Positions 33,496 to 44,234 of a stretch of 64,000 bases of DNA are shown here, in pieces. The notes under the pieces are model-generated. The model was not told the origin of the DNA and did no database searches. It was given only the letters and a program-made list of their open reading frames with translations. The translations under genes and the position numbers were made by a program. The stretch covers positions 1-64,000 of the forward strand of contig NZ_BIMF01000007.1 of the NCBI RefSeq assembly GCF_004000945.1. Reading direction: 5' to 3'. How positions within the stretch are numbered: the stretch's first letter is position 1; the number at the start of each line of letters is the position of its first letter. Source of the DNA: Paenibacillus lautus NBRC 15380. Lineage in GTDB: Bacteria > Bacillota > Bacilli > Paenibacillales > Paenibacillaceae.

Positions 33496-33975
33496 ATGAC
33501 AAATTATGCGCTTGAGGAAAAAGACAGCTTTATCGTATTAGGAATTGGAACGGAGCTTCAGAGCGATTACACAGACTATGCTGGCATAAACAAGGAGAAG
33601 GCCGATTTTTGGGAGGCAGTGAAACAAGATGGAAGGCTGGATACGTTAAAGGCCATCGCCGCAAACGACTACATTTTTGCCGTAAACGAAGCGGTGAATA
33701 ACAAGATGATGCATTATGCCGGCGTCATGACAGAGACATCGTTACCTGAAGCAACCCGAGTGATTCAATTTCCTAAAGGGGAATACCTCGTTGTAAAAGG
33801 GGAAGGGAAGACGGCTGATGAGTTGAGTAATAAACTTACTGGCATTGCCTTTGGACAAGTCTTGCCGGAAGCACAAAATTTTGCCTATGTTGGCGGGCCA
33901 AATGCAACGGTTGAAATGGGGCATCGAAACGATCTTGTATTCGGTGAGTTGTGGATTCCGGTTGTAAGGAAATAA
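33496..33975 (+). CDS. GyrI-like/effector-binding domain protein
   Basis: A 159-residue stand-alone small-molecule-binding protein of the GyrI-like (AraC effector-binding) superfamily. It has the duplicated SHS2 layout: EEKDSFIVLGIGTEL as first strand, DYIFAVNEAVNNKMMHYAGVMTE in the middle, FPKGEYLVVKGEG (about residues 93-105) as the conserved PxGxYxvxxxxG block, and LVFGELWIPVV at the end. AGGAAGG precedes ATG 33496. Encoded divergently from a WYL regulator, it may bind the same class of ligand. No catalytic residues are evident. Confidence 0.75.
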   Translation: MTNYALEEKDSFIVLGIGTELQSDYTDYAGINKEKADFWEAVKQDGRLDTLKAIAANDYIFAVNEAVNNKMMHYAGVMTETSLPEATRVIQFPKGEYLVVKGEGKTADELSNKLTGIAFGQVLPEAQNFAYVGGPNATVEMGHRNDLVFGELWIPVVRK

Positions 33976-34053
33976 TCGAATGCTCTCGATGCGAGCTTTA
34001 CTCGAAGTCGATTCAATGAAGTAATGCTCGCAAAACTTTTAGGAGGAATGGAA

Positions 34054-34518
34054 ATGTCCTATATCGTTGATTTTAAAAATGTGTCTACGCATGGCTTAGA
34101 GTCTTCACCCGCAGCAGAAGCGCTTGCTGGTTTACGAGCGAATGAAGCCCGTTACTTTATGAACAAATATAAGCATGAATTTACAGTTGTACCCGCTAGC
34201 GAAAGCCAGGAAACCCTTGATTATGTAAACCGAATTTTAAAAGAAGAACGTGATCTTGAGTTTGCGGCCAAACCTCTAGAAACGTCGCGCTTTCAAGTGG
34301 AAAATATCCAATTTGCCTACGTCTTTTATGAGGATGGTCTTGCCCTCAACGTCATGTATACGGTGGATGATTCTAAGAAGCGGGCTGTTGGTTTTAAGCT
34401 TTCGGAGGGGATGGAGGTACCACAGGAGTTGGAAGGGAAGTTTAAGTTTGCTAGACAGAAGTCGAAATTAGCTGGAACCATTCGGGGCTCGTTTTTCGTC
34501 ATTAAAGGAGAATATTAA
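34054..34518 (+). CDS. Uncharacterised soluble protein next to the GyrI-like gene
   Basis: A 154-residue protein I do not recognise. It is soluble and mixed alpha/beta, with no signal or membrane segment. Notable stretches are SPAAEALAGLRANEARYFMNKYKHEFTVVP (about residues 15-44) and FAYVFYEDGLALNVMYTVDDSKKRAVGFKLSEG. AGGAGGA at 34041 precedes ATG 34054 (ATG 34048 is also possible but very close). It follows the GyrI-like gene after 78 bases and precedes a terminator, so the two are probably co-transcribed under the divergent WYL regulator. Confidence 0.65.
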   Translation: MSYIVDFKNVSTHGLESSPAAEALAGLRANEARYFMNKYKHEFTVVPASESQETLDYVNRILKEERDLEFAAKPLETSRFQVENIQFAYVFYEDGLALNVMYTVDDSKKRAVGFKLSEGMEVPQELEGKFKFARQKSKLAGTIRGSFFVIKGEY

Positions 34519-34580
34519 AGCATTAACAGAAGACAGAAACTTGTGCATGCAGTGAAAACCCTGCTAGCTATCAATTGACA

Positions 34581-34611
34581 AGAGCAGCGATATTTCGCAG
34601 CTCTTTTTATT
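34581..34611 (+). terminator. Terminator of the GyrI-like operon
   Basis: Stem AGAGCAGCGA / TCGCAGCTCT with one internal mismatch and a loop of five, followed by TTTTTATTT. Confidence 0.75.
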
Positions 34612-34643
34612 TGGTTTGGATGCCACTAAGATAGCGGAAAACA

Positions 34644-34670
34644 AAAAAAGAACCTGAAGGTTCTTTTTTA
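34644..34670 (+). terminator. Terminator or attenuator 150 bases before the rph-like gene
   Basis: Stem AAAAAAGAACC / GGTTCTTTTTT with a TGAA loop. It is symmetric, so it may be bidirectional. A second terminator so soon after 34581-34611 raises the possibility that it is an attenuator for the rph-like gene rather than a simple boundary. Confidence 0.7.
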
Positions 34671-34820
34671 TTGCATATAAACAGACATGGTGATATAATC
34701 AGACCACGACTGACAAAAGGCGAATTGACACAAATATCTTATCTTACAATTTAATTGTACCATGCCAAAAATGCCTTGTCAAACGTTTTTTCTCAATTTA
34801 ATGGTTAGGAGAGATGTTGA

Positions 34821-37429
<2,609 letters not shown>

Positions 37430-37430
<1 letters not shown>

Positions 37431-37597
37431 TGAATGAATACGTGTGGTCAATGTCCAGCTTCGGGACTTCGGAAACGCCGCTAAACTATTCGCAGGCGTC
37501 GATTAGTGACTTCTTGCCAGATGAGGCGACACAGCAAGTCGAACCTCTAGTTGAGGCAGGCGGCCAAGCAATCAAGAGATTCCTCCAATCCCTCTGA
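37430..37597 (+). CDS. Small 55-residue frame overlapping the rph stop codon
   Basis: ATG 37430 overlaps the rph stop as TAATG, an arrangement often used for translational coupling. The 55-residue product (FGTSETPLNYSQASISDF near residue 12, then VEPLVEAGGQAIKRFL) has a plausible amphipathic C-terminal helix but matches nothing I know. No separate ribosome site is needed if coupled. It could equally be the 3' remnant of a lost gene. Confidence 0.4.
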
Positions 37598-37973
37598 GTT
37601 TGATGGTAGACGCGTGCTGTTTTGCAAGGTTTGAGACTAGCTAGAAACGATCTTTCCTAGTGTATTTCGAGAGAACAAATCTATAAACGCGTCATTCCCA
37701 TGGAGGGGTGAGAGGCAAATCGAGAATATCGGTTTGCCTCTTGTTTTGTTATAACGATGCCTAGTCTCGAGCTACGGTCAGTCAATCCGTCTGTTATAAT
37801 GATGGATGAGTGAATTTGCAAGGATTGATTTAACATGTGGTAGAGAAAACAATTTTATGTTCACTACTCATCATTGGAAACATCTTACTCTTTTATTAAA
37901 TGATGTTTATGCGAATCCTTAAGCAATTAATTAACAGGCGGTGTAACCCAAATAAATATCAGGAGGAATTTGT
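37598..37973 (+). other. Gene-free stretch with a terminator and promoter of the amidinotransferase gene
   Basis: The terminator at 37712-37746 lies here. Further on, a TATAAT at about 37794-37799 could be a -10. The last 150 bases become AT-rich, matching the composition of the gene that follows. Confidence 0.45.
37712..37746 (+). terminator. Terminator after the rph region
   Basis: Stem GAGGCAAAT(CG) / (CG)GTTTGCCTC followed by TTGTTTTGTT. Confidence 0.75.
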
Positions 37974-38950
37974 ATGAGTCATGTTTATGTAAAAAGTGAG
38001 TTTGCTCCATTAAAAAGAGTCGTTATGGCTCAATCTGAATTTGCATTCCCATCGAAGGAAGATTTAGGTGATGAAGATTTCTTAACAGAAGAAAGTAGAG
38101 ATTTATATAGAGGTAAGGACTATTAGGTAAAAACTATAGAGAGGTTTTCCCAGAAAGACAGAAAGAATGGGAAGCTGAAAGAGCAAATTTAAAGAAAGTT
38201 TTAGAAAAATATAATGTAGAAGTAATCGTTCCTAGGCTGCTAACGGACTATGAAAAGGAGATGGGGAAAGAGGATGGTTATAGTAATTTCTTCGTAAGAG
38301 ATCCTTTCTTCACAGTAGGGCATTTTTTAATAGAAGGGTCTCTTAGATTTCCGCATAGAAGAAATGAAATACTACCTGTTAGAAATATATTAGCAATGGA
38401 GTCAAACGATAATAAATGCTTATACTTATCTATTCCTAAACCAGATATATCAAAAGGGCAATACTCAGAGGATGGGCCATTTTTAGAGGGAGGAGATGTT
38501 TTAGTCCTGGATAAAACTATATTTGTAGGTAGATCTGGACTTGCATCAAATGAAAATGGTGTTAAATGGATGAGGAATTTGGTAAGAAACTTTGGATATG
38601 AGGTAGTCGAGGTACCCCTTCATCATACAATACTTCATCTTGACTGTGCTATTAGCTTGGTTAGAGACGGGTTAATGATTGTTTGTGAAGAAGCATTATT
38701 AGATGGCATACCTGAACAGTTTAAAGGTTGGGATAAAATAAATGTAACATTAGATGACGCTTCCAGACTTGCAACAAATGGTCTTCCTGTAAATGAAAAT
38801 GTATATATTACAGATCATGAATTTAAATTTATTGGAGATGAGTTAGAAAAAAGAGGGATTAACGTAGAGTATGTAGATTTTAAAATATCAAGAAGTTTCG
38901 GTGGATCTTTCAGATGTAGCACTCAGCCTCTTTTAAGAAGTGATGGCTAA
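37974..38950 (+). pseudogene. Frameshifted amidinotransferase / arginine-deiminase-superfamily gene
   Basis: ATG 37974 after AGGAGGA opens MSHVYVKSEFAPLKRVVMAQ, and the frame stops at 38124-38126. The next frame, from about 38120, continues LLGKNYREVFPERQKEWEAE and runs to 38950 without a stop. One missing base near 38118 therefore splits a protein of about 325 residues. The second part has the fold's catalytic signatures: EGGDVLVLDKTIFVG, HHTILHLDC (catalytic His) and SFGGSFRCSTQPLL with the catalytic Cys, as in glycine-amidinotransferase/DDAH-type enzymes. Codon use is markedly AT-rich (AGA, ATA, TTA), unlike the neighbours, which suggests transfer. A sequencing error is the other explanation. 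Confidence 0.75.
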
Positions 38951-38962
38951 ATGTTATAAGAG

Positions 38963-38988
38963 GTCGCATCCATTGCGGCTTTTTTTGT
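38963..38988 (+). terminator. Terminator after the amidinotransferase gene (dispersed family type)
   Basis: Stem GTCGCA / TGCGGC with a CATT-like loop and an eight-T tract; the GTCGC..GCGGCTTTTTTTG core matches the other elements. Confidence 0.8.
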
Positions 38989-39081
38989 TTTAAGTACAAT
39001 TTGGATTGACTATATCAACGTATGTTATCATGGTAAGTAATGAGCAATTTAAAACTTAGCTAATACTTGGAGGGAGTACTC

Positions 39082-39891
39082 ATTAATAACGTCGCCTTGA
39101 ATGAAGCCATGTCCATGTTAAAGAAGACGAGCCGTACTTTTTATATACCCATTAGTTATTTGGATTTAGGATTAAAGGAGGCTGTTACATCTGCCTATCT
39201 ATGTATGCGAGCAATAGACGAAATCGAGGATCATAATGAACTTACTGACGAATTGAAAGTTGAATTGCTTTTTGGGATTCATGAAATATTTAAGTCGCAG
39301 GATATTATGGAAGCAACACCAATACTCCTATCACCTTATCGGACCGTATTACCAGAAGTTACGATGCAACTAGATAAATGGGCGATTCTTTGTCCGTCTT
39401 CCGGAGCTCCAATCGTATATCATTACATCGCAAAGATGGCGTTACATATGTCTGAATGGGTTCAGAGCGGGTGGAACATTCATACAGAAGAGGATCTGGA
39501 TCGATATACCTATAGCGTTGCTGGTATGGTTGGAGAAATGTTATCCGAACTATGGTTATGGCATGACGGAACGCAATCTGATCTAACGAAGGCGGTTGCC
39601 TTCGGAAGAGGGCTACAGTCGGTAAATATACTTAGAAATAGAGATGAGGATCTTAAACGTGGCGTTGACTTCTTCCCTGATGGTTGGGGATTTCATGAGA
39701 TGCAACAGTATACGCGCCGTAATTTACAAACCGCAGACTCTTATATCGCAGACCTGAAGGATGGTCCAGCGTTAAAGTTTTGCAAGATTCCATTAGCGTT
39801 AGCTCATGCTACAGTCAACCTCATTTCTGCGGGTGGAAGTAAATTAACGCGGGATACGGTTCTAAAAATTGTGAATCGTGTGACTGGATAA
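39082..39891 (+). CDS. Squalene/phytoene synthase family protein
   Basis: A protein of about 269 residues of the head-to-head prenyl synthase family, which joins two prenyl diphosphates. Both Asp-rich motifs are present: CMRAIDEIEDH (about residue 33) and NILRNRDEDLKRG (about 185), with RTFYIPIS near the N-terminus in place of the usual RSFY. YSVAGMVGEMLSELW supplies the central signature. Start choice is unusual: TTG 39067 overlaps the ribosome site TGGAGGGA (68-75), while ATT 39082 sits 8 bases from GGAGG and gives the natural opening INNVALNEAMSML. TTG 39097 is a third option. The uppP gene follows 290 bases later, so the context is isoprenoid and cell-envelope lipid. Confidence 0.85.
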   Translation: MNNVALNEAMSMLKKTSRTFYIPISYLDLGLKEAVTSAYLCMRAIDEIEDHNELTDELKVELLFGIHEIFKSQDIMEATPILLSPYRTVLPEVTMQLDKWAILCPSSGAPIVYHYIAKMALHMSEWVQSGWNIHTEEDLDRYTYSVAGMVGEMLSELWLWHDGTQSDLTKAVAFGRGLQSVNILRNRDEDLKRGVDFFPDGWGFHEMQQYTRRNLQTADSYIADLKDGPALKFCKIPLALAHATVNLISAGGSKLTRDTVLKIVNRVTG

Positions 39892-40180
39892 TATAATTAC
39901 TTCATATCAGAACGTTGGATGATGGACAGTCCCGGCTTAGCAGGGCTGTCCTTTTTCACGTAGTCTGTGTGTGAGAACAATTTCGTTCATGTTGTAGCAA
40001 GTGGGTGCCTATCCTCCCAATTATTAGTCAAAGGGCTGCTTAAGACTAAAACAATGAGCAATGTGACAATTATGTCATACGGAATGGGATATTGTTATAT
40101 TAATCGATGGGAATATATAGATGTCCCCCTTATACTGGAAATTGCTGAACAATTTTGTTTCCGAAGGGGGATATTCATTG

Positions 40181-40984
40181 ATGACTGATGTAGTTAAAGC
40201 AATAATACTTGGCATTATAGAGGGCTTAACTGAATTTTTACCGGTATCGTCTACCGGACATCTTATTTTAGCAGGCAATTTGCTGAGCTTTGAGGGAGAC
40301 GCTGCAATAACTTTTAAAATTGTTATTCAGTTGGGTGCAGTTATGGCGGTTCTCATTCTTTATTGGAAAAGATATTTGGAAATTGGCGCTAATCTCATTA
40401 GAATGGATTTTTCCCAAAGTAAAGGATTAAATGTCATTCATATGATTTTGGCTATGTTACCGGCATTAATTCTATATCTTCTCTTCAAGGACACTATAAA
40501 AAGCCAATTATTCGGCCCAACCCCTGTCTTGATCGGTCTAGTTGCCGGTGGATTGTTGATGATCATTGCTGCACGGAGTAGGAGAACTGAAACCGCTGAT
40601 ACGATGGATGGGATTAATTACAAGCAAGCTTTCGGGATTGGCCTGTTCCAATGTTTGGCTTTGTGGCCGGGATTTTCGAGATCGGGTTCGACGATTTCAG
40701 GCGGACTTTTGCTTGGCACCAGCCAAAAAGCCGCCGCAGATTTTACGTTCCTTATTTCCGTACCTGTTATGTTTGGTGCAAGCTTGTTGGATTTATACGA
40801 TAGTCGCGATTTGCTGAATGCTGACGATTTCTTTCTCATGTTCATTGGCTTTACGACATCCTTTCTTGTGGCACTGATTGCAGTCGTGACGTTCATCAAA
40901 CTGATTAAGCGACTTCGATTGGAATGGTTTGCGCTATACCGTTTTGTCTTAGCAGCTCTCTTCTATTTAATTGTCATCCAATGA
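40181..40984 (+). CDS. uppP: Undecaprenyl-diphosphatase UppP (BacA)
   Basis: A 267-residue polytopic membrane phosphatase that recycles undecaprenyl diphosphate to the monophosphate carrier of cell-wall synthesis and confers bacitracin tolerance when overproduced. It has the two catalytic signatures: IEGLTEFLPVSSTGHLILA (about residues 11-30, with the essential Glu and Ser) and ALWPGFSRSGSTISGGLLLG (about 162-181, with the catalytic Arg). ATG 40181 follows GAAGGGGG. A longer reading from 40121 has no ribosome site. Promoter control is not visible. Confidence 0.93.
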   Translation: MTDVVKAIILGIIEGLTEFLPVSSTGHLILAGNLLSFEGDAAITFKIVIQLGAVMAVLILYWKRYLEIGANLIRMDFSQSKGLNVIHMILAMLPALILYLLFKDTIKSQLFGPTPVLIGLVAGGLLMIIAARSRRTETADTMDGINYKQAFGIGLFQCLALWPGFSRSGSTISGGLLLGTSQKAAADFTFLISVPVMFGASLLDLYDSRDLLNADDFFLMFIGFTTSFLVALIAVVTFIKLIKRLRLEWFALYRFVLAALFYLIVIQ

Positions 40985-41060
40985 CCGGTTTTCGGCATGA
41001 ATTGCTAAAGAAATCTATTCCGCTACCATTTTGCTAAAAGAAAATCCTAGTATAATAAGA

Positions 41061-41089
41061 AAAAACGCAGCCGGAAAGCTGCGTTTTTT
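41061..41089 (+). terminator. Terminator after uppP
   Basis: Stem AAAAACGCAGC / GCTGCGTTTTT with a CGGAAA loop, continuing into TTG. Confidence 0.85.
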
Positions 41090-41194
41090 GTACTATGAAG
41101 ACGAGCTTGCCCAAGGTTTTTTTAACATCATATTGAACCTTATTGGGCGATGGAGCCAATATCAGGTGTAAGTCCTAAGATGGAGGCCGGCCCT

Positions 41195-41773
41195 ATGAAT
41201 GAAATGGATATCCAACCTTGGCTCATCCGGATGAGCCAGGGAGATGAAGAAGCGTTCCAGGCAGTTTATGATTTAACGCGTGATCAGGCTTTCGGATTAA
41301 TCTATTATCTTACCCCAAGCAAGCACGACGTCCCGGATATTATGAGCGAGGTGTATATCGAATTGTTTAAGAGCCTGGACAATTATAGGCTGGAGCAGAA
41401 ATTCAGTTCTTGGTTCAACGGCTTAATTATCAGGCAAGTTCGGAACTGGAAGCGAAAAAGCTGGCGCAGGAATCGAATATTGGAAAGGGTGAAAGGAGTG
41501 TTTTCCGAACCGCCTCCATTGGCGATGGAAGATCGAGTATCCCTCCTTAGTGACCGCCTGGAGCTGATTCCGATGCTTGAAGCGCTGCCTATGAAGCTCA
41601 AAGAGGTTGTCGTCCTCAGGTATTATCAGGATTTGACCCTTGAAGAAATCGCCCATTTGGTAAAGGTTCCAATAGGCACCGTAAAATCCAGGCACCATCA
41701 TGCCCTGAAACGACTGCGCCATATGTATAGCCAGCGGGACCACAGAAAGGAGCGGGACGGTTATGTCTATTGA
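41195..41773 (+). CDS. ECF-type RNA polymerase sigma factor
   Basis: A 192-residue extracytoplasmic-function sigma factor. Region 2 (about residues 15-85) reads DEEAFQAVYDLTRDQAFGLIYYLTPSKHDVPDIMSEVYIELFKSLDNY, with KFSSWFNGLIIRQVRNWKRK after it. Region 4 (about 125-180) reads MKLKEVVVLRYYQDLTLEEIAHLVKVPIGTVKSRHHHALKRLR. GGAGG at 41180 fits ATG 41195; the earlier ATG at 41150 is less likely. Its stop overlaps the start of the membrane protein gene behind it, the usual sigma/anti-sigma arrangement. Target promoters are not identified in the window. Confidence 0.9.
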   Translation: MNEMDIQPWLIRMSQGDEEAFQAVYDLTRDQAFGLIYYLTPSKHDVPDIMSEVYIELFKSLDNYRLEQKFSSWFNGLIIRQVRNWKRKSWRRNRILERVKGVFSEPPPLAMEDRVSLLSDRLELIPMLEALPMKLKEVVVLRYYQDLTLEEIAHLVKVPIGTVKSRHHHALKRLRHMYSQRDHRKERDGYVY

Positions 41774-42740
41774 ACAACAATTGAAAGACGAGTTTGAAGA
41801 AAACACAAAAAACATGGTGTGTCCTCCTTCTATAGATCTGCGAGTAATGAACGTCTACAGGAAACAAATGCTGGAGAAGAAGGGAGAACAACCGATGAGA
41901 AGAAGATGGAAATGGTCCAAGGCCGTAATGGTCATTTTACTGATTGCGGTCGTAAGCGGCTTTGCTTATGCAGGTCGAACGCTGCTGTTTGAAGAGACGA
42001 AAGGCAATATGACAATGTCCGCCGTAACGTTAGAGGATGTAAAGTTAAGCAAAACTCAGCTCGAGAGTATCCGCCTGGCACGAAATGAGGTGAAAGCCCA
42101 GCTAAACCCGGGAGAGTCAGCCGTCGTCTATTTAACCGATTTGGATAACGTCAAGAGCTTGCCGTTCATTCTTGTCTCGCAGCCGGAAGTGAACGAGGAC
42201 CTGGATACTTGGAGAAAGGTATTAACGGACCGTCATTTTGATGTTTTGCCTCCAGCTTCCTTGCTTGGAACGTACAGGTTCGCGGGAGGAATGGAGCTGT
42301 CTCCTTTCGGCTTTTATGTGGGCTCCGAAACGGATATCACAGCTTTAATGGAAGAGTTGAAAGCCGAAAGCGAAGAGACGGGAAAAGACTTTACATGGAG
42401 AAAAACGCCCGTACCAACCTCGTTTCCGTTGTTAACTTACACATCCGTATACCGGAACTCAGATCAAGAGACGATGTATTTGGTCATGGAAACCGCGCCC
42501 GATTCCACAGTGAAATTACAGATGGTAGCCCCATCTTCAGCGAAATATGAAGAAATGAACCTGAATGGACATACGGCCCATTATTTTAAAAAAGATTCAT
42601 ATATATATACCGACAGCCAATTCTACCAAGAAATCAGCTGGATGCTTGAAAAAGAGGGGCAGGCGATCATTTATCGGTTAGGCAGCGATTCGACGGCTAT
42701 GACTAAAGAGCAGCTGATGGAAGCCGCAAGAAGTCTATAG
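41763..42740 (+). CDS. Membrane-bound anti-sigma factor, DUF4367-like C-terminus
   Basis: A 325-residue single-pass protein. A short cytoplasmic N-terminus (about residues 1-48) is followed by the transmembrane segment AVMVILLIAVVSGFAYAG (about 54-71) and an extracellular part of about 250 residues. That part resembles DUF4367 sensor domains: VPTSFPLLTYTSVYRNSDQETMYLVMET, then HTAHYFKKDSYIYTD and ISWMLEKEGQAIIYRLGS. It overlaps the sigma gene by 11 bases and should sequester that sigma factor at the membrane until a wall or envelope stress is sensed. The same reading frame beyond the stop holds coding-like sequence (see 42741). Confidence 0.8.
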   Translation: MSIEQQLKDEFEENTKNMVCPPSIDLRVMNVYRKQMLEKKGEQPMRRRWKWSKAVMVILLIAVVSGFAYAGRTLLFEETKGNMTMSAVTLEDVKLSKTQLESIRLARNEVKAQLNPGESAVVYLTDLDNVKSLPFILVSQPEVNEDLDTWRKVLTDRHFDVLPPASLLGTYRFAGGMELSPFGFYVGSETDITALMEELKAESEETGKDFTWRKTPVPTSFPLLTYTSVYRNSDQETMYLVMETAPDSTVKLQMVAPSSAKYEEMNLNGHTAHYFKKDSYIYTDSQFYQEISWMLEKEGQAIIYRLGSDSTAMTKEQLMEAARSL

Positions 42741-42914
42741 GGTGATAACGGCTGGGAATGGCTAATACTAAATGAAGAGGAAGGCGGAAGCTACTCGAGT
42801 TTCACCATTTCAAATGACTGGAGGGACAGAAACGGTTAATGGGAGTTGATTCCATATGTGGAGTATGGTAAATTTGTCTTATTCAGTAAAGAAAGGGTGA
42901 CCAAAAGCCGATGA
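42741..42914 (+). pseudogene. Gene remnant with in-frame stop, family unknown
   Basis: Starting right after the anti-sigma stop and in the same frame, 32 codons read GDNGWEWLILNEEEGGSYSS and FTISNDWRDRNG. A TAA at 42837-42839 follows, then 24 codons reading WELIPYVEYGKFVLFSKE up to TGA at 42912. Both parts look like one continuous protein end interrupted by a nonsense codon. There is no start codon or ribosome site. It appears to be the 3' scar of an otherwise deleted gene. Confidence 0.5.
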
Positions 42915-42916
42915 TT

Positions 42917-42972
42917 TATTAATCCTATCCACCAAGAAAATCTATTTTCCAGGTTTTCGGGATAGGATTAGT
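42917..42972. other. Long inverted repeat before the Vat-like gene
   Basis: TAATCCTATCC and GGATAGGATTA are perfect 11-base arms separated by about 30 bases. They stand between the gene remnant and the terminator at 43050; no T-tract follows. Confidence 0.5.
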
Positions 42973-43049
42973 GTGGGCTTTTATATGTGAACATAAATTG
43001 CGACTGCTTTTTTTTTGTATAGCAGCACGTCTTTGTGTTTGTATGTGTG

Positions 43050-43085
43050 CCTCCTATCCGTTGACCGGAAAGGAGGTTTTTTTGT
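43050..43085 (+). terminator. Terminator upstream of the Vat-like gene
   Basis: Stem CCTCCTATCCG / CGGAAAGGAGG with one mismatch, followed by seven T. It lies about 70 bases before the Vat-like start. The CCTCC arm is anti-Shine-Dalgarno-like, so a regulatory leader (attenuator) role is also possible. Confidence 0.75.
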
Positions 43086-43156
43086 GTGGCCGATAATGGT
43101 TTGAAAGATGGTAGCGTTCCAGCCGGATAAATTGCGATGAGAGGGATGATGTAGAA

Positions 43157-43786
43157 ATGACAGGACCGAATCCAGATGAGAGATATCCTCTCCCCGGGGA
43201 TAACAATCTCCAATTTATTAAGAACACGATCACGAAACCTAATATTATCGCAGGAGATTATTCATACTATTATGCATTAAACGGAGAATCATTTGAGGAT
43301 CAAGTATTATACCATTATGAATTCATTGGAACTAAATTAATAATCGGAAAGTTTTGTTCAATTGCTTCCGAAACCAGATTTATGATGGATGGAGGGAACC
43401 ATCGGATGGACGGCTCAACCTTTCCATTTAATATCTTTGGAAACGGTTGGGAGAAATTCACTCCATCTATAGAAAATTTGCCGATCAAGGGTGATACGAT
43501 CATTGGAAATGACGTATGGATCGGAAGGCGTGCAACGATCATGGCAGGTGTACAGATTGGCGACGGGGCTATCATTGGCGCAGAAGCTGTCGTTGCAAAG
43601 AATGTGGAGCCCTATACGATCGTTGGAGGAAATCCTGCAAGGGAAATCCGCAAGCGGTTTTCAACAGAAATCATTCAAGAGTTATTGGAAATCAAATGGT
43701 GGGATTGCGATATCGAAGTCATCAATCAATATATTGGCGCGATTGGAAGCGGCAATATGGATTTGCTTAGAAAGATGAGACGGTAG
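43157..43786 (+). CDS. Vat-type xenobiotic (streptogramin A) O-acetyltransferase
   Basis: A 209-residue left-handed beta-helix acetyltransferase of the hexapeptide-repeat (XAT) class, trimeric in known members. It has the Vat signature [28 protein letters not shown] (about residues 67-94), in which the His is catalytic. Hexapeptide repeats follow: [35 protein letters not shown], then [13 protein letters not shown]. VatA-like proteins acetylate virginiamycin M/dalfopristin; related XATs act on chloramphenicol or unknown acceptors, so resistance is likely but not proven. A terminator-like hairpin at 43050 lies upstream. Confidence 0.85.
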   Translation: MTGPNPDERYPLPGDNNLQFIKNTITKPNIIAGDYSYYYALNGESFEDQVLYHYEFIGTKLIIGKFCSIASETRFMMDGGNHRMDGSTFPFNIFGNGWEKFTPSIENLPIKGDTIIGNDVWIGRRATIMAGVQIGDGAIIGAEAVVAKNVEPYTIVGGNPAREIRKRFSTEIIQELLEIKWWDCDIEVINQYIGAIGSGNMDLLRKMRR

Positions 43787-43890
43787 ACGGCGAATTCTTC
43801 ACCGTACGAACAAAATGTTAATTCAAGGCTCACGGGCAGACAAGTGTTGGACCATTTATACCCATGGTCAAAGCATAAGAGTATAAAGTA

Positions 43891-43922
43891 AAATGACCGG
43901 TTGAACGCCGGTCATTTTTTTG
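43891..43922 (+). terminator. Terminator after the Vat-like gene
   Basis: Stem AAATGACCGG / CCGGTCATTT with a TTGAACG loop, continuing into a T-tract. Confidence 0.85.
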
Positions 43923-44048
43923 TTTAGGATGAGAGTTTTTGCATTGTTACGTGAGTGTAAGAATCAGAAGGTTCCGTACAAAATGGGACGATTCCATAGA
44001 TGGGGGTTGGAGGGGGTGAGGCTCAGTTCTGATCATACACGCCGTACC

Positions 44049-44234
44049 TCATTCTTTTGAAAATTTTTTTAAAAGGAGATCTATTTTTTTGTGCAATTGT
44101 TGCAGTTCCTTATTGTAGTGTCTGTAAGTTAATAAACCGAGAATTGATTTGATACCAAAAAAGATGATGGCTGCAATTACGATTAACAAATAATTGTGAG
44201 CCATTTGTCCGAGCCAGCTGTTGATTTTAACCAT
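44049..44234 (-). CDS. Small single-pass membrane protein
   Basis: A 61-residue protein starting at ATG 44232-44234 (minus) behind GAAGGAGGG. A hydrophobic helix HNYLLIVIAAIIFFGIKSILGLL (about residues 13-35) is followed by a short coiled-coil-like Lys/Leu-rich tail (YNKELQQLHKKIDLLLKKF). No family is recognised. The start and composition are convincing for a real small protein. Confidence 0.65.
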   Translation of the reverse strand: MVKINSWLGQMAHNYLLIVIAAIIFFGIKSILGLLTYRHYNKELQQLHKKIDLLLKKFSKE

